Shown piece after piece: positions 26,585 to 35,001 of a stretch of DNA of 64,000 nt. The position numbers were made by a program, and so were the translations under genes. Under the pieces are notes generated by a model. That model was not told the DNA's origin, did not search any database, and worked only from the letters and a program-made list of their open reading frames with translations. Source of the DNA: Alphaproteobacteria bacterium (GTDB taxonomy: Bacteria > Pseudomonadota > Alphaproteobacteria > Rhizobiales > Methyloligellaceae); NCBI GenBank assembly GCA_016869535.1, contig VGDX01000004.1, positions 62,001 through 126,000 of the forward strand, read 5' to 3'. Every line of letters starts with the position of its first letter. Position 1 is the stretch's first letter.

Positions 26585-27796
26585 ATGTTCCAGGGATGGA
26601 CCCGAAAGCCAGTGCTGCTCGGCATCCTCGCGGTAGGAGCGGTATGTGCGGCGACATGGCTGATCAGCGAAGGCCTCTATGCCATTGCTCAAAGGGGTCA
26701 GTCCGACACCAGCATCACCCACAAAACTTACATCCTCGTCAGAGAGCAAATCATCAAAGGCTTGAAGTTGCGTGAGGCGAGCGACCCGGCGGCGAATGAA
26801 GGGCCGCCCTACACACGGGTGCTACAGGCTGACGATATCGAGGATCTCTTGCCAGAACTCAAAGAAGCGGGCGTCGCCATAGGCAATGTCCCGTACTCAG
26901 AGCTTATGAGTGCTGACGACGCGATCAACATGGACGATGGGGACTGCCTGACGCAGAAGCCACATGTGGACAAGGTCATGACCTTTCTACGCACCCACGC
27001 GTTCAAACCGTTCGATCCACCGAACCTGTTCTATGACAGGAGAGCCGATCTCCCACCGAAGATAAGGAAGCTGATCGATACCTACGGTGTGAGGCTGGTT
27101 GCTTACACCACGAATGAGTATGGCGAGCGCATTACGGTGCCGGCAGTCGGCTCAAACCGCAAAGTCTTGATCGCGGGTGATTCCGTCGCCAATGGGACAG
27201 GAATCGATGATTCCGAAACCATCTCTTCCCAACTACAAGCCTTCGATCCGGAACGGCAATATATCAATCTGGGCATTGCCGGCGCGGACGCGCCCGACAT
27301 CATATGTGCGCTTAAGAAAGCCGCCGAACGCTACCCGCATCAGATCGACGAGTTGATCTACGTCTATTGCGAGAATGACTTTGACACGAGCGTGCCTTAC
27401 GGCACACCCGAGGCGGTCGTCGCGTGGCTTAAGGACTTTGCCGACACCCAAGGCATCGCCAAAGTGACCGTTATTTATGCGCCCTTCATCTACAACGTCG
27501 TGCCGCAATCCACGCGATTCCGCTTCCATGCAGGTGATTTCTCAACGTCGGCACAGCAACGCGCGGCTTTGGCACTATTAGCGGGTGAAGCCGGGTTCCG
27601 GTATATGGATATCGGCGACCTAGCCATGGCGGAGGCAGATAGGACCAAGACGCCATTTGGCGCGCTTAGCCTCTTCTCTGATCATGTCCATCTTTCCCCT
27701 TACGGCACGGCCCGTCTGGTTGAACAACTCCGCCTTCCTAATTCCTCACTTTCTGGGCAAATTGCCACGCAGGAACAGCGCCCGGTGGCAGAGTGA
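26585..27796 (+). CDS. Membrane-anchored SGNH/GDSL hydrolase
   Basis: This 403-residue protein has an N-terminal membrane anchor (about residues 10-30, LGILAVGAVCAATWLI) and a C-terminal SGNH domain from about residue 195. The nucleophile serine is in VLIAGDSVANGTG, the block II glycine in NLGIAGAD, the block III Asn in YCENDFD, and the catalytic Asp-x-x-His in DHVHLSPYG. All four SGNH blocks are present, so it is probably an active esterase, lipase or O-acetyl hydrolase acting in the periplasm. It sits exactly between the two tRNA-Lys copies, has a weak ribosome site and a composition less GC-rich than its neighbours, and may be acquired. The natural substrate is unknown. Confidence 0.82.
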   Translation: MFQGWTRKPVLLGILAVGAVCAATWLISEGLYAIAQRGQSDTSITHKTYILVREQIIKGLKLREASDPAANEGPPYTRVLQADDIEDLLPELKEAGVAIGNVPYSELMSADDAINMDDGDCLTQKPHVDKVMTFLRTHAFKPFDPPNLFYDRRADLPPKIRKLIDTYGVRLVAYTTNEYGERITVPAVGSNRKVLIAGDSVANGTGIDDSETISSQLQAFDPERQYINLGIAGADAPDIICALKKAAERYPHQIDELIYVYCENDFDTSVPYGTPEAVVAWLKDFADTQGIAKVTVIYAPFIYNVVPQSTRFRFHAGDFSTSAQQRAALALLAGEAGFRYMDIGDLAMAEADRTKTPFGALSLFSDHVHLSPYGTARLVEQLRLPNSSLSGQIATQEQRPVAE

Positions 27797-27810
27797 GGAT
27801 TTGCGCGCCT

Positions 27811-27860
27811 GATCCAAAACTCAAGACACGTCCCCCGGCGAACCGGTGATCTCAAAACCG
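27811..27860. repeat. Remnant copy of the mctP/DUF3311 junction
   Basis: About 50 bases match 26040-26088, the overlap of the mctP start and DUF3311 end, with only a few differences (CCGGCGAACCGGTGATCTCA is shared exactly). The copy then jumps directly to sequence matching 26411 onward, so about 320 bp of DUF3311 coding sequence are missing. Confidence 0.85.
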
Positions 27861-27885
27861 CAAGGGGGAAACGGCCGGCCGCATG

Positions 27886-27914
27886 TTGACCTCGCCGTCA
27901 AGCGGCCCATATGG
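27886..27914 (+). promoter_or_regulatory. Promoter of tRNA-Lys
   Basis: The -35 element TTGACC and the -10 element ATATGG are separated by 17 bp, with the -10 ending nine bases before the mature tRNA. The same hexamers and spacing are conserved in copy A (26438-26466). Confidence 0.7.
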
Positions 27915-27923
27915 TCGATCAGA

Positions 27924-27999
27924 GAGCCCGTAGCTCAGCCGGTAGAGCACTTGACTTTTAATCAAGGGGTCGTGGGTTCGAGTCCCACCGGGCTCACCA
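27924..27999 (+). tRNA. tRNA-Lys (anticodon TTT)
   Basis: This 76-nt cloverleaf has acceptor GAGCCCG/CGGGCTC, D stem GCTC/GAGC, anticodon stem CTTGA/TCAAG with loop CTTTTAA, T arm GTGGG TTCGAGT CCCAC and an encoded CCA end. All stems pair perfectly. It is preceded by a good promoter. A decayed copy lies 1.45 kb upstream in the same orientation. Confidence 0.96.
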
Positions 28000-28136
28000 T
28001 TTGCCGCAGTGTCGCCTTAGTCCTTGGCGACAACAAAGGCTCGATTTTCCCGCCACCAGACCATGCGAGCCAGTCGTTGGCTGCCGCATGAGAAGCGTGC
28101 TAAAAACCTGCTCTTTCTTCAAAGGGGGATCCCCGA

Positions 28137-28424
28137 ATGAACTGTCATCGCGCAAGACTCGCGACCGCTTTCGTCGTTCTCACCTGTTTCACTCCGACAC
28201 TCGCTTTTGCGCAGGCAGGAACTATCACTGCGGGCATGCAGAACAACTGCGCCAATGACTATAAAAAGTTCTGCGGCGATTATGGGCTCCAAACCGCTGC
28301 TCTGAACCTTTGCATGAAGAAGGCTGGGCCGAGTCTGTCTCCAGCCTGCGTGAAGGCGCTCGTTGCCGCTGGAAAGGTTTCGCAAGCCGATGTGGACAAG
28401 ATCAAAGCGCAGATGGGGCGCTGA
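28137..28424 (+). CDS. Small secreted cysteine-rich protein
   Basis: This 95-residue protein has a signal peptide (TAFVVLTCFTPTLAFAQA). The mature domain carries four cysteines in the pattern NNCANDYKKFC then NLCMKKAGPSLSPAC, resembling the GLG1-type cysteine-rich repeat found in small rhizobial proteins. Two disulfides and a helical fold in the periplasm are likely. An AAAGGGGGA ribosome site precedes the ATG. It lies 56 bases before a solute-binding protein gene on the same strand and may be co-transcribed. The function is unknown. Confidence 0.78.
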   Translation: MNCHRARLATAFVVLTCFTPTLAFAQAGTITAGMQNNCANDYKKFCGDYGLQTAALNLCMKKAGPSLSPACVKALVAAGKVSQADVDKIKAQMGR

Positions 28425-28480
28425 GCAGCGTCGTGACACCCTTTCCCTTTACCCTTGCCGACTAGGAAGGACCTCATATT

Positions 28481-29257
28481 ATGAAACGTTTCCTCTGCAT
28501 GAGCGCGTTCGTAGCCCTGACGTTTGCGGGCACTGCGACCTACGCCGCCGATGAATGCACCAAGCTCACGGCGACTGGCCATCCCGATTATCCGATACTC
28601 GCTTTCAAGAGCGGCGACCAGATCGTGGGCGCCGCGGCGACACTGGTGGAAACCATCGCCAAGAAACTGAACGTCCCGATCGAGTCCAAGTATATGGGCA
28701 GTTGGGCGAAGGCCCAGGCAGCGGCACGTGAGGGCGAGGTCGATATCATCTTCGGCCTCTATCACACGAAGGGGCGCGCCAAATATCTCGATTACATTGA
28801 GCCTGCCTTCATGTTTGACGATGTTGCCATTTTCGTACCCAAGGGTAAGGACTTCCCCTTCAAGAACAAAAAAGATCTGATTGGCAAGAAGGGCGTCACT
28901 AACGAAGGCGAAAGCTATGGCGACAGCTTCGACGCTTTCATGGAGAAGAAGCTCAATGTCTCGCGTACTGACGGTCTCGACGCGGCTTTCAAGGATCTGC
29001 TGGATGGAAAGGCCGACTTTCTGATTGCCGGTTACCATCCTGGTCAAGCCGAAGCGATCAAGCAAGGAATTGAGGATAAGGTCGAGGTGCTCGATCAGGC
29101 GCTGCTCAGCGAAGAGATGTTCGTCGCCTTTTCCAAGAAGTCGCCATGCCTCTCTTTGATGGACGGTTTCAGCCAAGCAATCACAGAACTCACAACTGAC
29201 GGCAGCTTCACCGCCATGGAGGCTGAAGCACAGGCCGCCTGGGACAAGGCGCACTAG
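28481..29257 (+). CDS. Periplasmic solute-binding protein, family 3
   Basis: This 258-residue protein has a signal peptide (MSAFVALTFAGTATYAA) and an SBP_bac_3 fold. The pattern GHPDYPILAFKSGDQIVG is followed by VGAAATLVETIAKKL, and GEVDIIFGLYHTKGRAKYLDY is the family stretch before the hinge. Such proteins bind amino acids or act as sensor-like binding proteins. No permease or ATPase is adjacent, so it may work with a transporter encoded elsewhere. An AGGA ribosome site is present. The gene ends before a GC-rich hairpin at 29278-29303. Confidence 0.85.
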   Translation: MKRFLCMSAFVALTFAGTATYAADECTKLTATGHPDYPILAFKSGDQIVGAAATLVETIAKKLNVPIESKYMGSWAKAQAAAREGEVDIIFGLYHTKGRAKYLDYIEPAFMFDDVAIFVPKGKDFPFKNKKDLIGKKGVTNEGESYGDSFDAFMEKKLNVSRTDGLDAAFKDLLDGKADFLIAGYHPGQAEAIKQGIEDKVEVLDQALLSEEMFVAFSKKSPCLSLMDGFSQAITELTTDGSFTAMEAEAQAAWDKAH

Positions 29258-29277
29258 TCGACGCTTGTTTGCAGAAC

Positions 29278-29303
29278 GCCGCGGCTCCCTTCTGAGCCGC
29301 GGC
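29278..29303. terminator. GC-rich hairpin between convergent genes
   Basis: A perfect 10-bp stem GCCGCGGCTC / GAGCCGCGGC has a six-base loop. It lies exactly between two convergent genes, as a bidirectional terminator would, but neither side has a clear T tract, so termination strength is uncertain. Confidence 0.5.
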
Positions 29304-29305
29304 GG

Positions 29306-29617
29306 CTACTTCGCCGGAGCTCTCGATTTTCCGCGCAGCTTCTGGAAGACGGTTTTCTTCAGAAATTGATAGGCCGGACGCCCCATCAGTGCGACGGCGG
29401 CGATCTTGCCAAGAAACGGTGTCGCCCCGAACAGACCCGACAGCGCCGCCTTGACGCTTGGCGCAAGGTCGCTCGCGATCACCACTGGGATCAACGGCCA
29501 AGCCGCGTAGCTGCCGACGATGAGAACGGTGCCGAGCCCGAAGCGCCAGCCGAGCTGTTCGGCGGTCAGCACGTCATCGGCAGTGGCGCTTTTTTTCCTG
29601 TGCTCGGCCTGGGCCAT
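29306..29617 (-). CDS. Small membrane protein of unknown function
   Basis: This 103-residue protein has a polar N terminus (QAEHRKKSATADDVLTAEQ), a membrane segment (GLGTVLIVGSYAAWPLIPVVIA), a second hydrophobic stretch (ALSGLFGATPFLGKIAAVALMG) and a basic C terminus (FLKKTVFQKLRGKSR). The pattern of a glycine/alanine-rich hairpin resembles small alphaproteobacterial inner-membrane proteins. No known domain is recognised. It is convergent with the binding-protein gene and its ribosome site is weak. Confidence 0.65.
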   Translation of the reverse strand: MAQAEHRKKSATADDVLTAEQLGWRFGLGTVLIVGSYAAWPLIPVVIASDLAPSVKAALSGLFGATPFLGKIAAVALMGRPAYQFLKKTVFQKLRGKSRAPAK

Positions 29618-29768
29618 CTCGGTGAGTTTTTAGGAGGATTCGGGTTTCTTGGTGACGACTAAGGCACACCGCCCCTAGAGAAGCGGTGCAAATTTTATCT
29701 CCCGGTGTGACACGGCGAAATAGCAAAATTCAGGCAAACTCTCCCTGAAATGCGTCTTTTCTCGGCAT

Positions 29769-30182
29769 TCAATCCTCCCCTGACGTCTCCGATGCTGTCA
29801 GCCACGCGGGATCGAACCAGCGGTCCGCCTCGCCGTCATAAGGCAGCCGCGTGATGTCCCAATGGCGGATATAGGGAGCATAAGTCTCCCACACCGGCGG
29901 CCCGCCGCCGACAAAGACTACCCGGTCCGGAAACCAGGCCAGCACCTCTTCCGGGTGATTCACCGAGCGGATTTCGCAGATCGTCCGGTCCTCGTAAACG
30001 AAAGCCGGGATCGACGCGACGGTCGCAGGACCCGCTATGATGACGTGACCGCGGGTGATTTCAAAGAAACGCGCCACATCGGCAACATATTCCCGTCCCT
30101 TGTTGCCTTCCCAAGGTAGTCTCCCTTTCAGTCCCAACTGACCCCTTAGACCTATGGCGCACATGGCGCGAACGTCAGCCAC
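29769..30182 (-). CDS. Dihydrofolate reductase-like protein
   Basis: This 137-residue protein shows the DHFR fold pattern: MCAIGLRGQLGLKGRLPW, then an acidic residue in YVADVARFFEIT, GHVIIAGPATVASIP, a VVFVGGGPPVWETYAPY segment matching the GG-x-x-x-Y NADPH-binding region, and DITRLPYDGEADRWF at the end. DHFR normally reduces dihydrofolate with NADPH. This protein is about 20-25 residues shorter than typical FolA and diverged (AGPATVAS in place of MGRxTWES), so it may be a side-branch reductase rather than the housekeeping enzyme. The start is a GTG with AGGAGA five bases upstream. It is divergent from the EamA gene. Confidence 0.65.
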   Translation of the reverse strand: MADVRAMCAIGLRGQLGLKGRLPWEGNKGREYVADVARFFEITRGHVIIAGPATVASIPAFVYEDRTICEIRSVNHPEEVLAWFPDRVVFVGGGPPVWETYAPYIRHWDITRLPYDGEADRWFDPAWLTASETSGED

Positions 30183-30269
30183 GTCAATCTCCTCATCGTG
30201 TCCTCGCGGCCCGCGACCTTACCGGGCTGCGGTGCATTGGCAAAGAGGTCTGCGCGGGGACGTGGACCC

Positions 30270-31211
30270 GTGACGCCTCGCCGGAAACCTGTCGCCGGGG
30301 CCGATCCTCGCCAAAGAATGAAAGCCATCGGGCTGATGGCTCTTGCCACGGTCTGCTTCGCGGCGCTTGACGCCACGGGCAAATATCTTGTGACCCTGGC
30401 CTCCGTCCCCGTCGAGCAGGTGACGTGGCTACGCTTTCTTGGACATGTGGTGTTCAGCGCGGTCTTTCTTTGGCCCTTCGCCTTCAGGCCATCGTTGCGC
30501 TCGGCAAAGCCCTGGATCCAGATCGTGCGGTCCGGGCTCATGCTGCTGACCACGGCGCTGAATTTCATCTCGCTGCAATATCTCCAGCTCGATCAGACCG
30601 TCAGCATTTTCTTTCTCGCGCCGCTGCTCATCGCCGTGCTGGCAGGTCCGCTGCTCGGTGAATGGGTCGGCTGGCATCGCGTGCTCGCCATTGTCGCCGG
30701 CTTCATCGGCGTGCTCGTGGTGATGCATCCCGGCATCGGCACGTTGCACTGGGCCATGCATTTGTCGCTCGTGGCAACCATAGCCTACGCACTCTACAAC
30801 ATCGCCACGCGCTATCTCGCAGCCTACGACCCGCCGGAAGTGACGCAAACCTATACGCCACTTGTCGGCGTCCTGGCATTCGCGCCATTCGCGATTGCCG
30901 GCTGGCAATGGCCGCAAGATATGAGCCTCTGGATTTTATTCGCCACGCTCGGCCTGTGGGGTGGTCTTGGGCATTGGCTCTTGATCCTCGCGCATCGCAT
31001 CGCGCCGGCCGGCGTGCTCGCGCCTTATATCTATCTCGGCCTGATCTGGATGTCGGTTGCCGGCTATTTCGTGTTCGGCGATGTGCCGACGCTGTGGACG
31101 CTCTCGGGCGCCACCATCGTCATCCTCTCAGGCCTCTATCTGTTCGCGCGCGAGCGGAAGGCGCTAGGCACTGCCAAAGCCGGTCCCGCCTCCGACATCG
31201 CCACCCAATAG
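30270..31211 (+). CDS. DMT-superfamily exporter (EamA family)
   Basis: This polytopic protein has about ten membrane segments and two EamA repeats (roughly ALATVCFAALDATGKY to VVMHPGIG, then LVATIAYALYNIATRY to LSGLYLFARER). EamA proteins move metabolites such as amino acids or S-adenosylmethionine across the inner membrane. The direction and substrate are unknown here. The frame is open from a GTG at 30198. The GTG at 30270 (preceded by GGGGA) and the ATG at 30318 just before the first membrane helix are the more likely starts. The gene converges on tgt with four bases between the stops. Confidence 0.85.
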   Translation: MTPRRKPVAGADPRQRMKAIGLMALATVCFAALDATGKYLVTLASVPVEQVTWLRFLGHVVFSAVFLWPFAFRPSLRSAKPWIQIVRSGLMLLTTALNFISLQYLQLDQTVSIFFLAPLLIAVLAGPLLGEWVGWHRVLAIVAGFIGVLVVMHPGIGTLHWAMHLSLVATIAYALYNIATRYLAAYDPPEVTQTYTPLVGVLAFAPFAIAGWQWPQDMSLWILFATLGLWGGLGHWLLILAHRIAPAGVLAPYIYLGLIWMSVAGYFVFGDVPTLWTLSGATIVILSGLYLFARERKALGTAKAGPASDIATQ

Positions 31212-31215
31212 GTCC

Positions 31216-32352
31216 TCAATCTTCGTCTGTATCGTTGCTCATGCGGTAACGGCGTTTCACGTCTTCGACGAAGGCCGCGAAGCGGCCTTGCGCGATGGCA
31301 TCGCGCGCGCGGGTCATAAGCTCCTGATAGAACTGCACATTGGCATAAGACAACAGCATGGATCCAAGCGTCTCGCCGGACTTCACCAGATGATGCAGAT
31401 AGGCCCGCTCATAGTGTGCCGCTGGACACGCACTTTCCGCATCGAGCGGCGCCGCATCGTCGGCATAGCGGGCATTCCGTAGATTGAGGCGGCCGTTCCA
31501 GGTGAAGGCCTGGCAGTGGCGCCCTGAGCGCGTCGGCATGACGCAATCGAACATGTCGATGCCGCGCGCGATCGCCGCCAGCAGATCTTCCGGCGTGCCG
31601 ACCCCCATCAAATAACGCGGTCTGTCTTGCGGCAGAACGGCGTTCGTCACTTCAACCATATCAAGCATGGCGTCCTGCCCTTCACCGACGGCAAGACCGC
31701 CAATGGCATAGCCGTCGAAGCCGATGTCGATCAGAGCGCGCGCGCTGATCTCGCGCAGATCGGGGTAGACGCTGCCCTGCACGATGCCGAACAAGGCCTG
31801 CTCCGGCGAGGCTTGCACCGCAAAGGCTTGCTTAGAACGCTCCGCCCAGCGCAGCGACAAGTCCCATGATTTCTTTGCTTCCTCGTAGGTGGCCGGAAAC
31901 GGCGTGCATTCGTCGAGCACCATCTGGATGTCGGCGCCAAGAAGGCACTGCACCTCGATGGCGCGTTCCGGGGTGAGCTCAATGGTGGCGCCGTCGAGAT
32001 GCGATTGGAAGGTCACACCCGCCTCGGAGATGCGGCGGAGCTTGGCAAGCGACATCACCTGATAGCCGCCGGAATCCGTGAGGATCGGCCCATCCCAATG
32101 CATGAATTTGTGCAACCCACCGAGACTGGCGATACGCTCGGCGCCCGGCCGCAGCATGAGGTGATAGGTGTTGGCGAGGATGATGTCGGCGCCGGTCGCC
32201 TTCACGTCCTCGGGGAACATCGCCTTCACCGTGGCGCCGGTGCCAACCGGCATGAAGGCCGGCGTCCGCACGACCCCCCGCGATGAGGTGATGGCGCCGG
32301 TGCGCGCCGCGCCATCCCGCGCCGTGATCGAGAATGGCAAGCGCTCGGTCAT
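31216..32352 (-). CDS. tgt: tRNA-guanine transglycosylase (queuine tRNA-ribosyltransferase)
   Basis: Tgt exchanges guanine-34 for preQ1 in GUN-anticodon tRNAs during queuosine synthesis. The 378-residue protein has the expected [14 protein letters not shown]-terminal motif, the [10 protein letters not shown] catalytic region, GGLAVGEG and the second aspartate in [12 protein letters not shown]. The C-terminal zinc site is unusual. Where the family has C-x-C-x-x-C and a later His, this protein reads [17 protein letters not shown] and LSYANVQF, so three of the four ligands are replaced. The start overlaps the queA stop as ATGA, which fixes it. Confidence 0.96.
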   Translation of the reverse strand: MTERLPFSITARDGAARTGAITSSRGVVRTPAFMPVGTGATVKAMFPEDVKATGADIILANTYHLMLRPGAERIASLGGLHKFMHWDGPILTDSGGYQVMSLAKLRRISEAGVTFQSHLDGATIELTPERAIEVQCLLGADIQMVLDECTPFPATYEEAKKSWDLSLRWAERSKQAFAVQASPEQALFGIVQGSVYPDLREISARALIDIGFDGYAIGGLAVGEGQDAMLDMVEVTNAVLPQDRPRYLMGVGTPEDLLAAIARGIDMFDCVMPTRSGRHCQAFTWNGRLNLRNARYADDAAPLDAESACPAAHYERAYLHHLVKSGETLGSMLLSYANVQFYQELMTRARDAIAQGRFAAFVEDVKRRYRMSNDTDED

Positions 32353-33434
32353 GGACTGGTCGCCGGGCTGAGCAGGCAAGCGTCGCCATAGGAATAGAAA
32401 CGGTAGCGCGCAGCGATCGCATGGGCGTAGGCGCGTTTCATAGTGTCGAGCCCGGAGAAAGCGGCGACCAGCATGAACAGAGTCGAGCGCGGCAGATGGA
32501 AATTGGTCAAGAGCCGGTCCACAAAGAGGAAACGATAACCGGGGGTAATAAAGAGATCGGTGGCGCCGGAAAAGGGCTCAAGCTGTCCATTATCTCTGGT
32601 CGCGCTTTCCAGAAGGCGCAACGAGGTGGTGCCGACCGCGAGGATAGCCCCTCCCCGCGCCTTAACGTCATTTAGAGCCTTGGCCGTCTCGGGGCTGACG
32701 CTCCCGTGCTCCTTGTGCATGACATGGCGGCTCGTATCCTCGGCCCTGACCGGCAGGAACGTGCCCGGTCCGACATGCAAGGTCACGAACTGGCGCGACA
32801 CGCCGCGCTTCTCGAGCGCCTGCATGAGCCGGTCGGTAAAATGCAGGCCTGCGGTCGGCGCCGCGACAGCACCCTCCTCATCGGCGAACATTGTCTGGTA
32901 GTCGGTGCGGTCGCGTGCGTCGGCTTTGCGCCGCGAGGCGATATAAGGCGGCAACGGCATGGCCCCCAGAGCATGAATGGCTTCATCGAGCGCGGAACCG
33001 GAGAGATCGAAGGCTAGCGTCACCTCGCCCTCCGCGCCCCTTGCCTCAATTGTCGCCTCTAATGCGCCCACCAGGCAGACATTGCTCCCTTCACCAAATA
33101 CGACGCGGTCGCCATCCTTCAACCGCTTGGCGGGACGCGCCAAGGACTGCCAATGCCTGTCGTCAACCCGTTCGGTCAGGGTCACCGAAACCTGCGCCGA
33201 GACGCCATTTCTCGTGCGCGTGCCATGAAGCTCGGCCGGAAGCACTTTGGTATCGTTGAAGACAATCGCATCACCGGGCTGGAGCAAATCCGGCAGGTCC
33301 AACACCGTCTTGTCGGCGAGAGGCAACGCACCCCCGGGGTTGACCACCAGCAACCGCGCGGCATCGCGCGGCACCGCCGGGCGCAGCGCAATCAGCTCCT
33401 CCGGCAGATGATAGTCGAACGCATCGACCCGCAC
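32349..33434 (-). CDS. queA: S-adenosylmethionine:tRNA ribosyltransferase-isomerase
   Basis: QueA transfers and isomerises the ribose of SAM onto preQ1-tRNA to form epoxyqueuosine, the step after Tgt. The 361-residue protein starts [18 protein letters not shown] and contains the family motifs [24 protein letters not shown] and [12 protein letters not shown], with the C-terminal [14 protein letters not shown]. It overlaps tgt by four bases and follows the cyclophilin gene closely, so the run coaD to tgt is probably one transcription unit. Confidence 0.97.
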   Translation of the reverse strand: MRVDAFDYHLPEELIALRPAVPRDAARLLVVNPGGALPLADKTVLDLPDLLQPGDAIVFNDTKVLPAELHGTRTRNGVSAQVSVTLTERVDDRHWQSLARPAKRLKDGDRVVFGEGSNVCLVGALEATIEARGAEGEVTLAFDLSGSALDEAIHALGAMPLPPYIASRRKADARDRTDYQTMFADEEGAVAAPTAGLHFTDRLMQALEKRGVSRQFVTLHVGPGTFLPVRAEDTSRHVMHKEHGSVSPETAKALNDVKARGGAILAVGTTSLRLLESATRDNGQLEPFSGATDLFITPGYRFLFVDRLLTNFHLPRSTLFMLVAAFSGLDTMKRAYAHAIAARYRFYSYGDACLLSPATSP

Positions 33435-33444
33435 GGCAGTGAGA

Positions 33445-33912
33445 TTATGCCGCGTCGGCGGCGACCCGCACGCTTAAAATCTTGTCGGGATTAGCCGGCG
33501 GCTCGCCGCGCGCGATCTTGTCGACATTCTCCATGCCCTCGGTCACGCGACCCCACACGGTGTATTTCTTGTCGAGAAAGGTCGCATCATCGAAGCAGAT
33601 GAAGAACTGGCTATCGGCTGAGTCCGGCGACTGCGCGCGAGCCATGGACACGGCGCCGCGCGTATGCGGTTCGGCGTTGAACTCGGCGGCGAGCTTTTTG
33701 CCGGAGCCTCCGGTTCCTGTGCCGGTCGGATCGCCTGTTTGGGCCATGAACCCCTCGATCACCCGGTGGAACGGCACACCGTCATAGAAGCCCTGGCGGG
33801 CCAGTTCCTTGATGCGCGCGACATGGTTCGGCGCGAGGTCGGGCCGCATTGCCACCACCACCTGGCCTTTGCTCGTATCGATGATCAGCGTGTCTTCGGG
33901 CTTGGCCGCCAT
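33445..33912 (-). CDS. Cytoplasmic peptidyl-prolyl cis-trans isomerase (cyclophilin)
   Basis: This cyclophilin of about 155 residues has no signal peptide. The catalytic Arg lies in [17 protein letters not shown], with [10 protein letters not shown] and the [13 protein letters not shown] end. It speeds up proline isomerisation during protein folding. The ATG at 33912 is preceded by AGGGAGAG. An in-frame ATG at 33957 would overlap the preceding gene and is not supported. It is a tandem paralogue of the next gene, and both end with a [10 protein letters not shown] segment. Confidence 0.93.
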   Translation of the reverse strand: MAAKPEDTLIIDTSKGQVVVAMRPDLAPNHVARIKELARQGFYDGVPFHRVIEGFMAQTGDPTGTGTGGSGKKLAAEFNAEPHTRGAVSMARAQSPDSADSQFFICFDDATFLDKKYTVWGRVTEGMENVDKIARGEPPANPDKILSVRVAADAA

Positions 33913-33922
33913 GATGCTCTCC

Positions 33923-34510
33923 CTATTGTGCTTTCTGTAGTGCCGCGGCGGCCGCATCTTGCGACGCCTGGTCCGCGTCGGCGGCGATCTGCGCCTTGAC
34001 GATCTTGTCGGGATTGGCCGGCGGCTCGCCGCGTTTGATCTTATCTACGGCGTCCATACCTCCGACCACCTGACCCCAGATCGTGTATTGCCCGTCGAGA
34101 AACGGTCCCGGCGCGAACATGATGAAGAATTGGCTATTGGCGCTGTTCTGATCTTGAGCGCGCGCCGCACCCACCGAGCCGCGCACGAACTTCGCCTTGT
34201 TGGTGAACTCGGCGGGAAGATCGGGATAATTGGAACCGCCAGTACCGGTGCCGGTCGGATCTCCCGTCTGGGCCATGAAGCCGTCGATGACGCGATGGAA
34301 CACGACGCCGTTGTAGAAACCGTCGCGTGTGAGCTGCTTGATCCGCGCTACATGCTGTGGCGCGAGGTCGGGCCTGAGCAGGATCGTTACGCGCCCGTCC
34401 TTGAGATCAAGCAACAGAACGTCATCGAGCGTAGCCTGCGCCGTGGCAGGTGAAATAACCGCGAAGGCCACGAGCAAAGCAGAAGCAAGCGCCGACATAA
34501 GAAGTTTCAT
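33923..34510 (-). CDS. Periplasmic peptidyl-prolyl cis-trans isomerase (cyclophilin)
   Basis: This 195-residue cyclophilin has a signal peptide (ALASALLVAFAVISPATAQA) and the same core as its neighbour: [28 protein letters not shown] and GQVVGGMDAVDKI. An alanine/glutamine-rich tail follows [10 protein letters not shown]. It probably helps fold exported proteins. Its start overlaps the coaD stop (ATGA). The pair of exported and cytoplasmic cyclophilins next to queA is a common alphaproteobacterial arrangement. Confidence 0.93.
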   Translation of the reverse strand: MKLLMSALASALLVAFAVISPATAQATLDDVLLLDLKDGRVTILLRPDLAPQHVARIKQLTRDGFYNGVVFHRVIDGFMAQTGDPTGTGTGGSNYPDLPAEFTNKAKFVRGSVGAARAQDQNSANSQFFIMFAPGPFLDGQYTIWGQVVGGMDAVDKIKRGEPPANPDKIVKAQIAADADQASQDAAAAALQKAQ

Positions 34511-35001
34511 TTCGCGAATTTCCTTTTCAGGGCTTTGGCCACGATGGGCGGAACGAAGGTCGAAATATCGCCGCCCATTGCGGCGATCTGGCGTACGAGG
34601 CTTGCCGCGATATGACGCGTATCGGGTGATGAGGCCAGGAATACGGTCTCGATCTCAGGCGCCAGCACGGCATTCATGCCGGCCATCTGCATCTCGTAGT
34701 CGAAATCGCCGGCGTCGCGCAGTCCCCTGATGATGACCGAGGCTTTCGCTGCACGCGCTGCGTCGACGGTTAAATTGTCGTAGGCCGACACCTTGAGGCC
34801 AAGACCCACTTTCTTTGCCACGGGCTCGAGCACTTGCGCGGCGAGATCGAGCCGCTCCTTGACCGAGAACAGCGGATGCTTGTCGTGATGGGCACCGACC
34901 GCAATGACCAGCCGGTCGACGAAATGGGCGGCGCGGCGCACGATATCGACATGGCCCAAAGTGACGGGATCGAAACTCCCCGGATAGAGGCCGACGCGCA
35001 T
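34507..35001 (-). CDS. coaD: Phosphopantetheine adenylyltransferase
   Basis: CoaD adenylates 4'-phosphopantetheine to dephospho-CoA, the penultimate step of coenzyme A synthesis. The 164-residue protein starts RVGLYPGSFDPVTLGH, with the nucleotidyltransferase T/HxGH motif as TLGH. It has the RGLRDAGDFDYEMQMAGMN signature and FLASSPDTRHIAASLVRQIA near the C terminus. It overlaps gyrA by one base and the next cyclophilin by four, so it lies in a compact operon. Confidence 0.97.
   Translation of the reverse strand: MRVGLYPGSFDPVTLGHVDIVRRAAHFVDRLVIAVGAHHDKHPLFSVKERLDLAAQVLEPVAKKVGLGLKVSAYDNLTVDAARAAKASVIIRGLRDAGDFDYEMQMAGMNAVLAPEIETVFLASSPDTRHIAASLVRQIAAMGGDISTFVPPIVAKALKRKFAK

Noticed and set aside
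26410..27999. tRNA-Lys as attachment site of an integrative element
   Set aside because: The repeat covers promoter and whole tRNA plus a non-adjacent mctP fragment, and there is no integrase. A segmental duplication explains the arrangement better.
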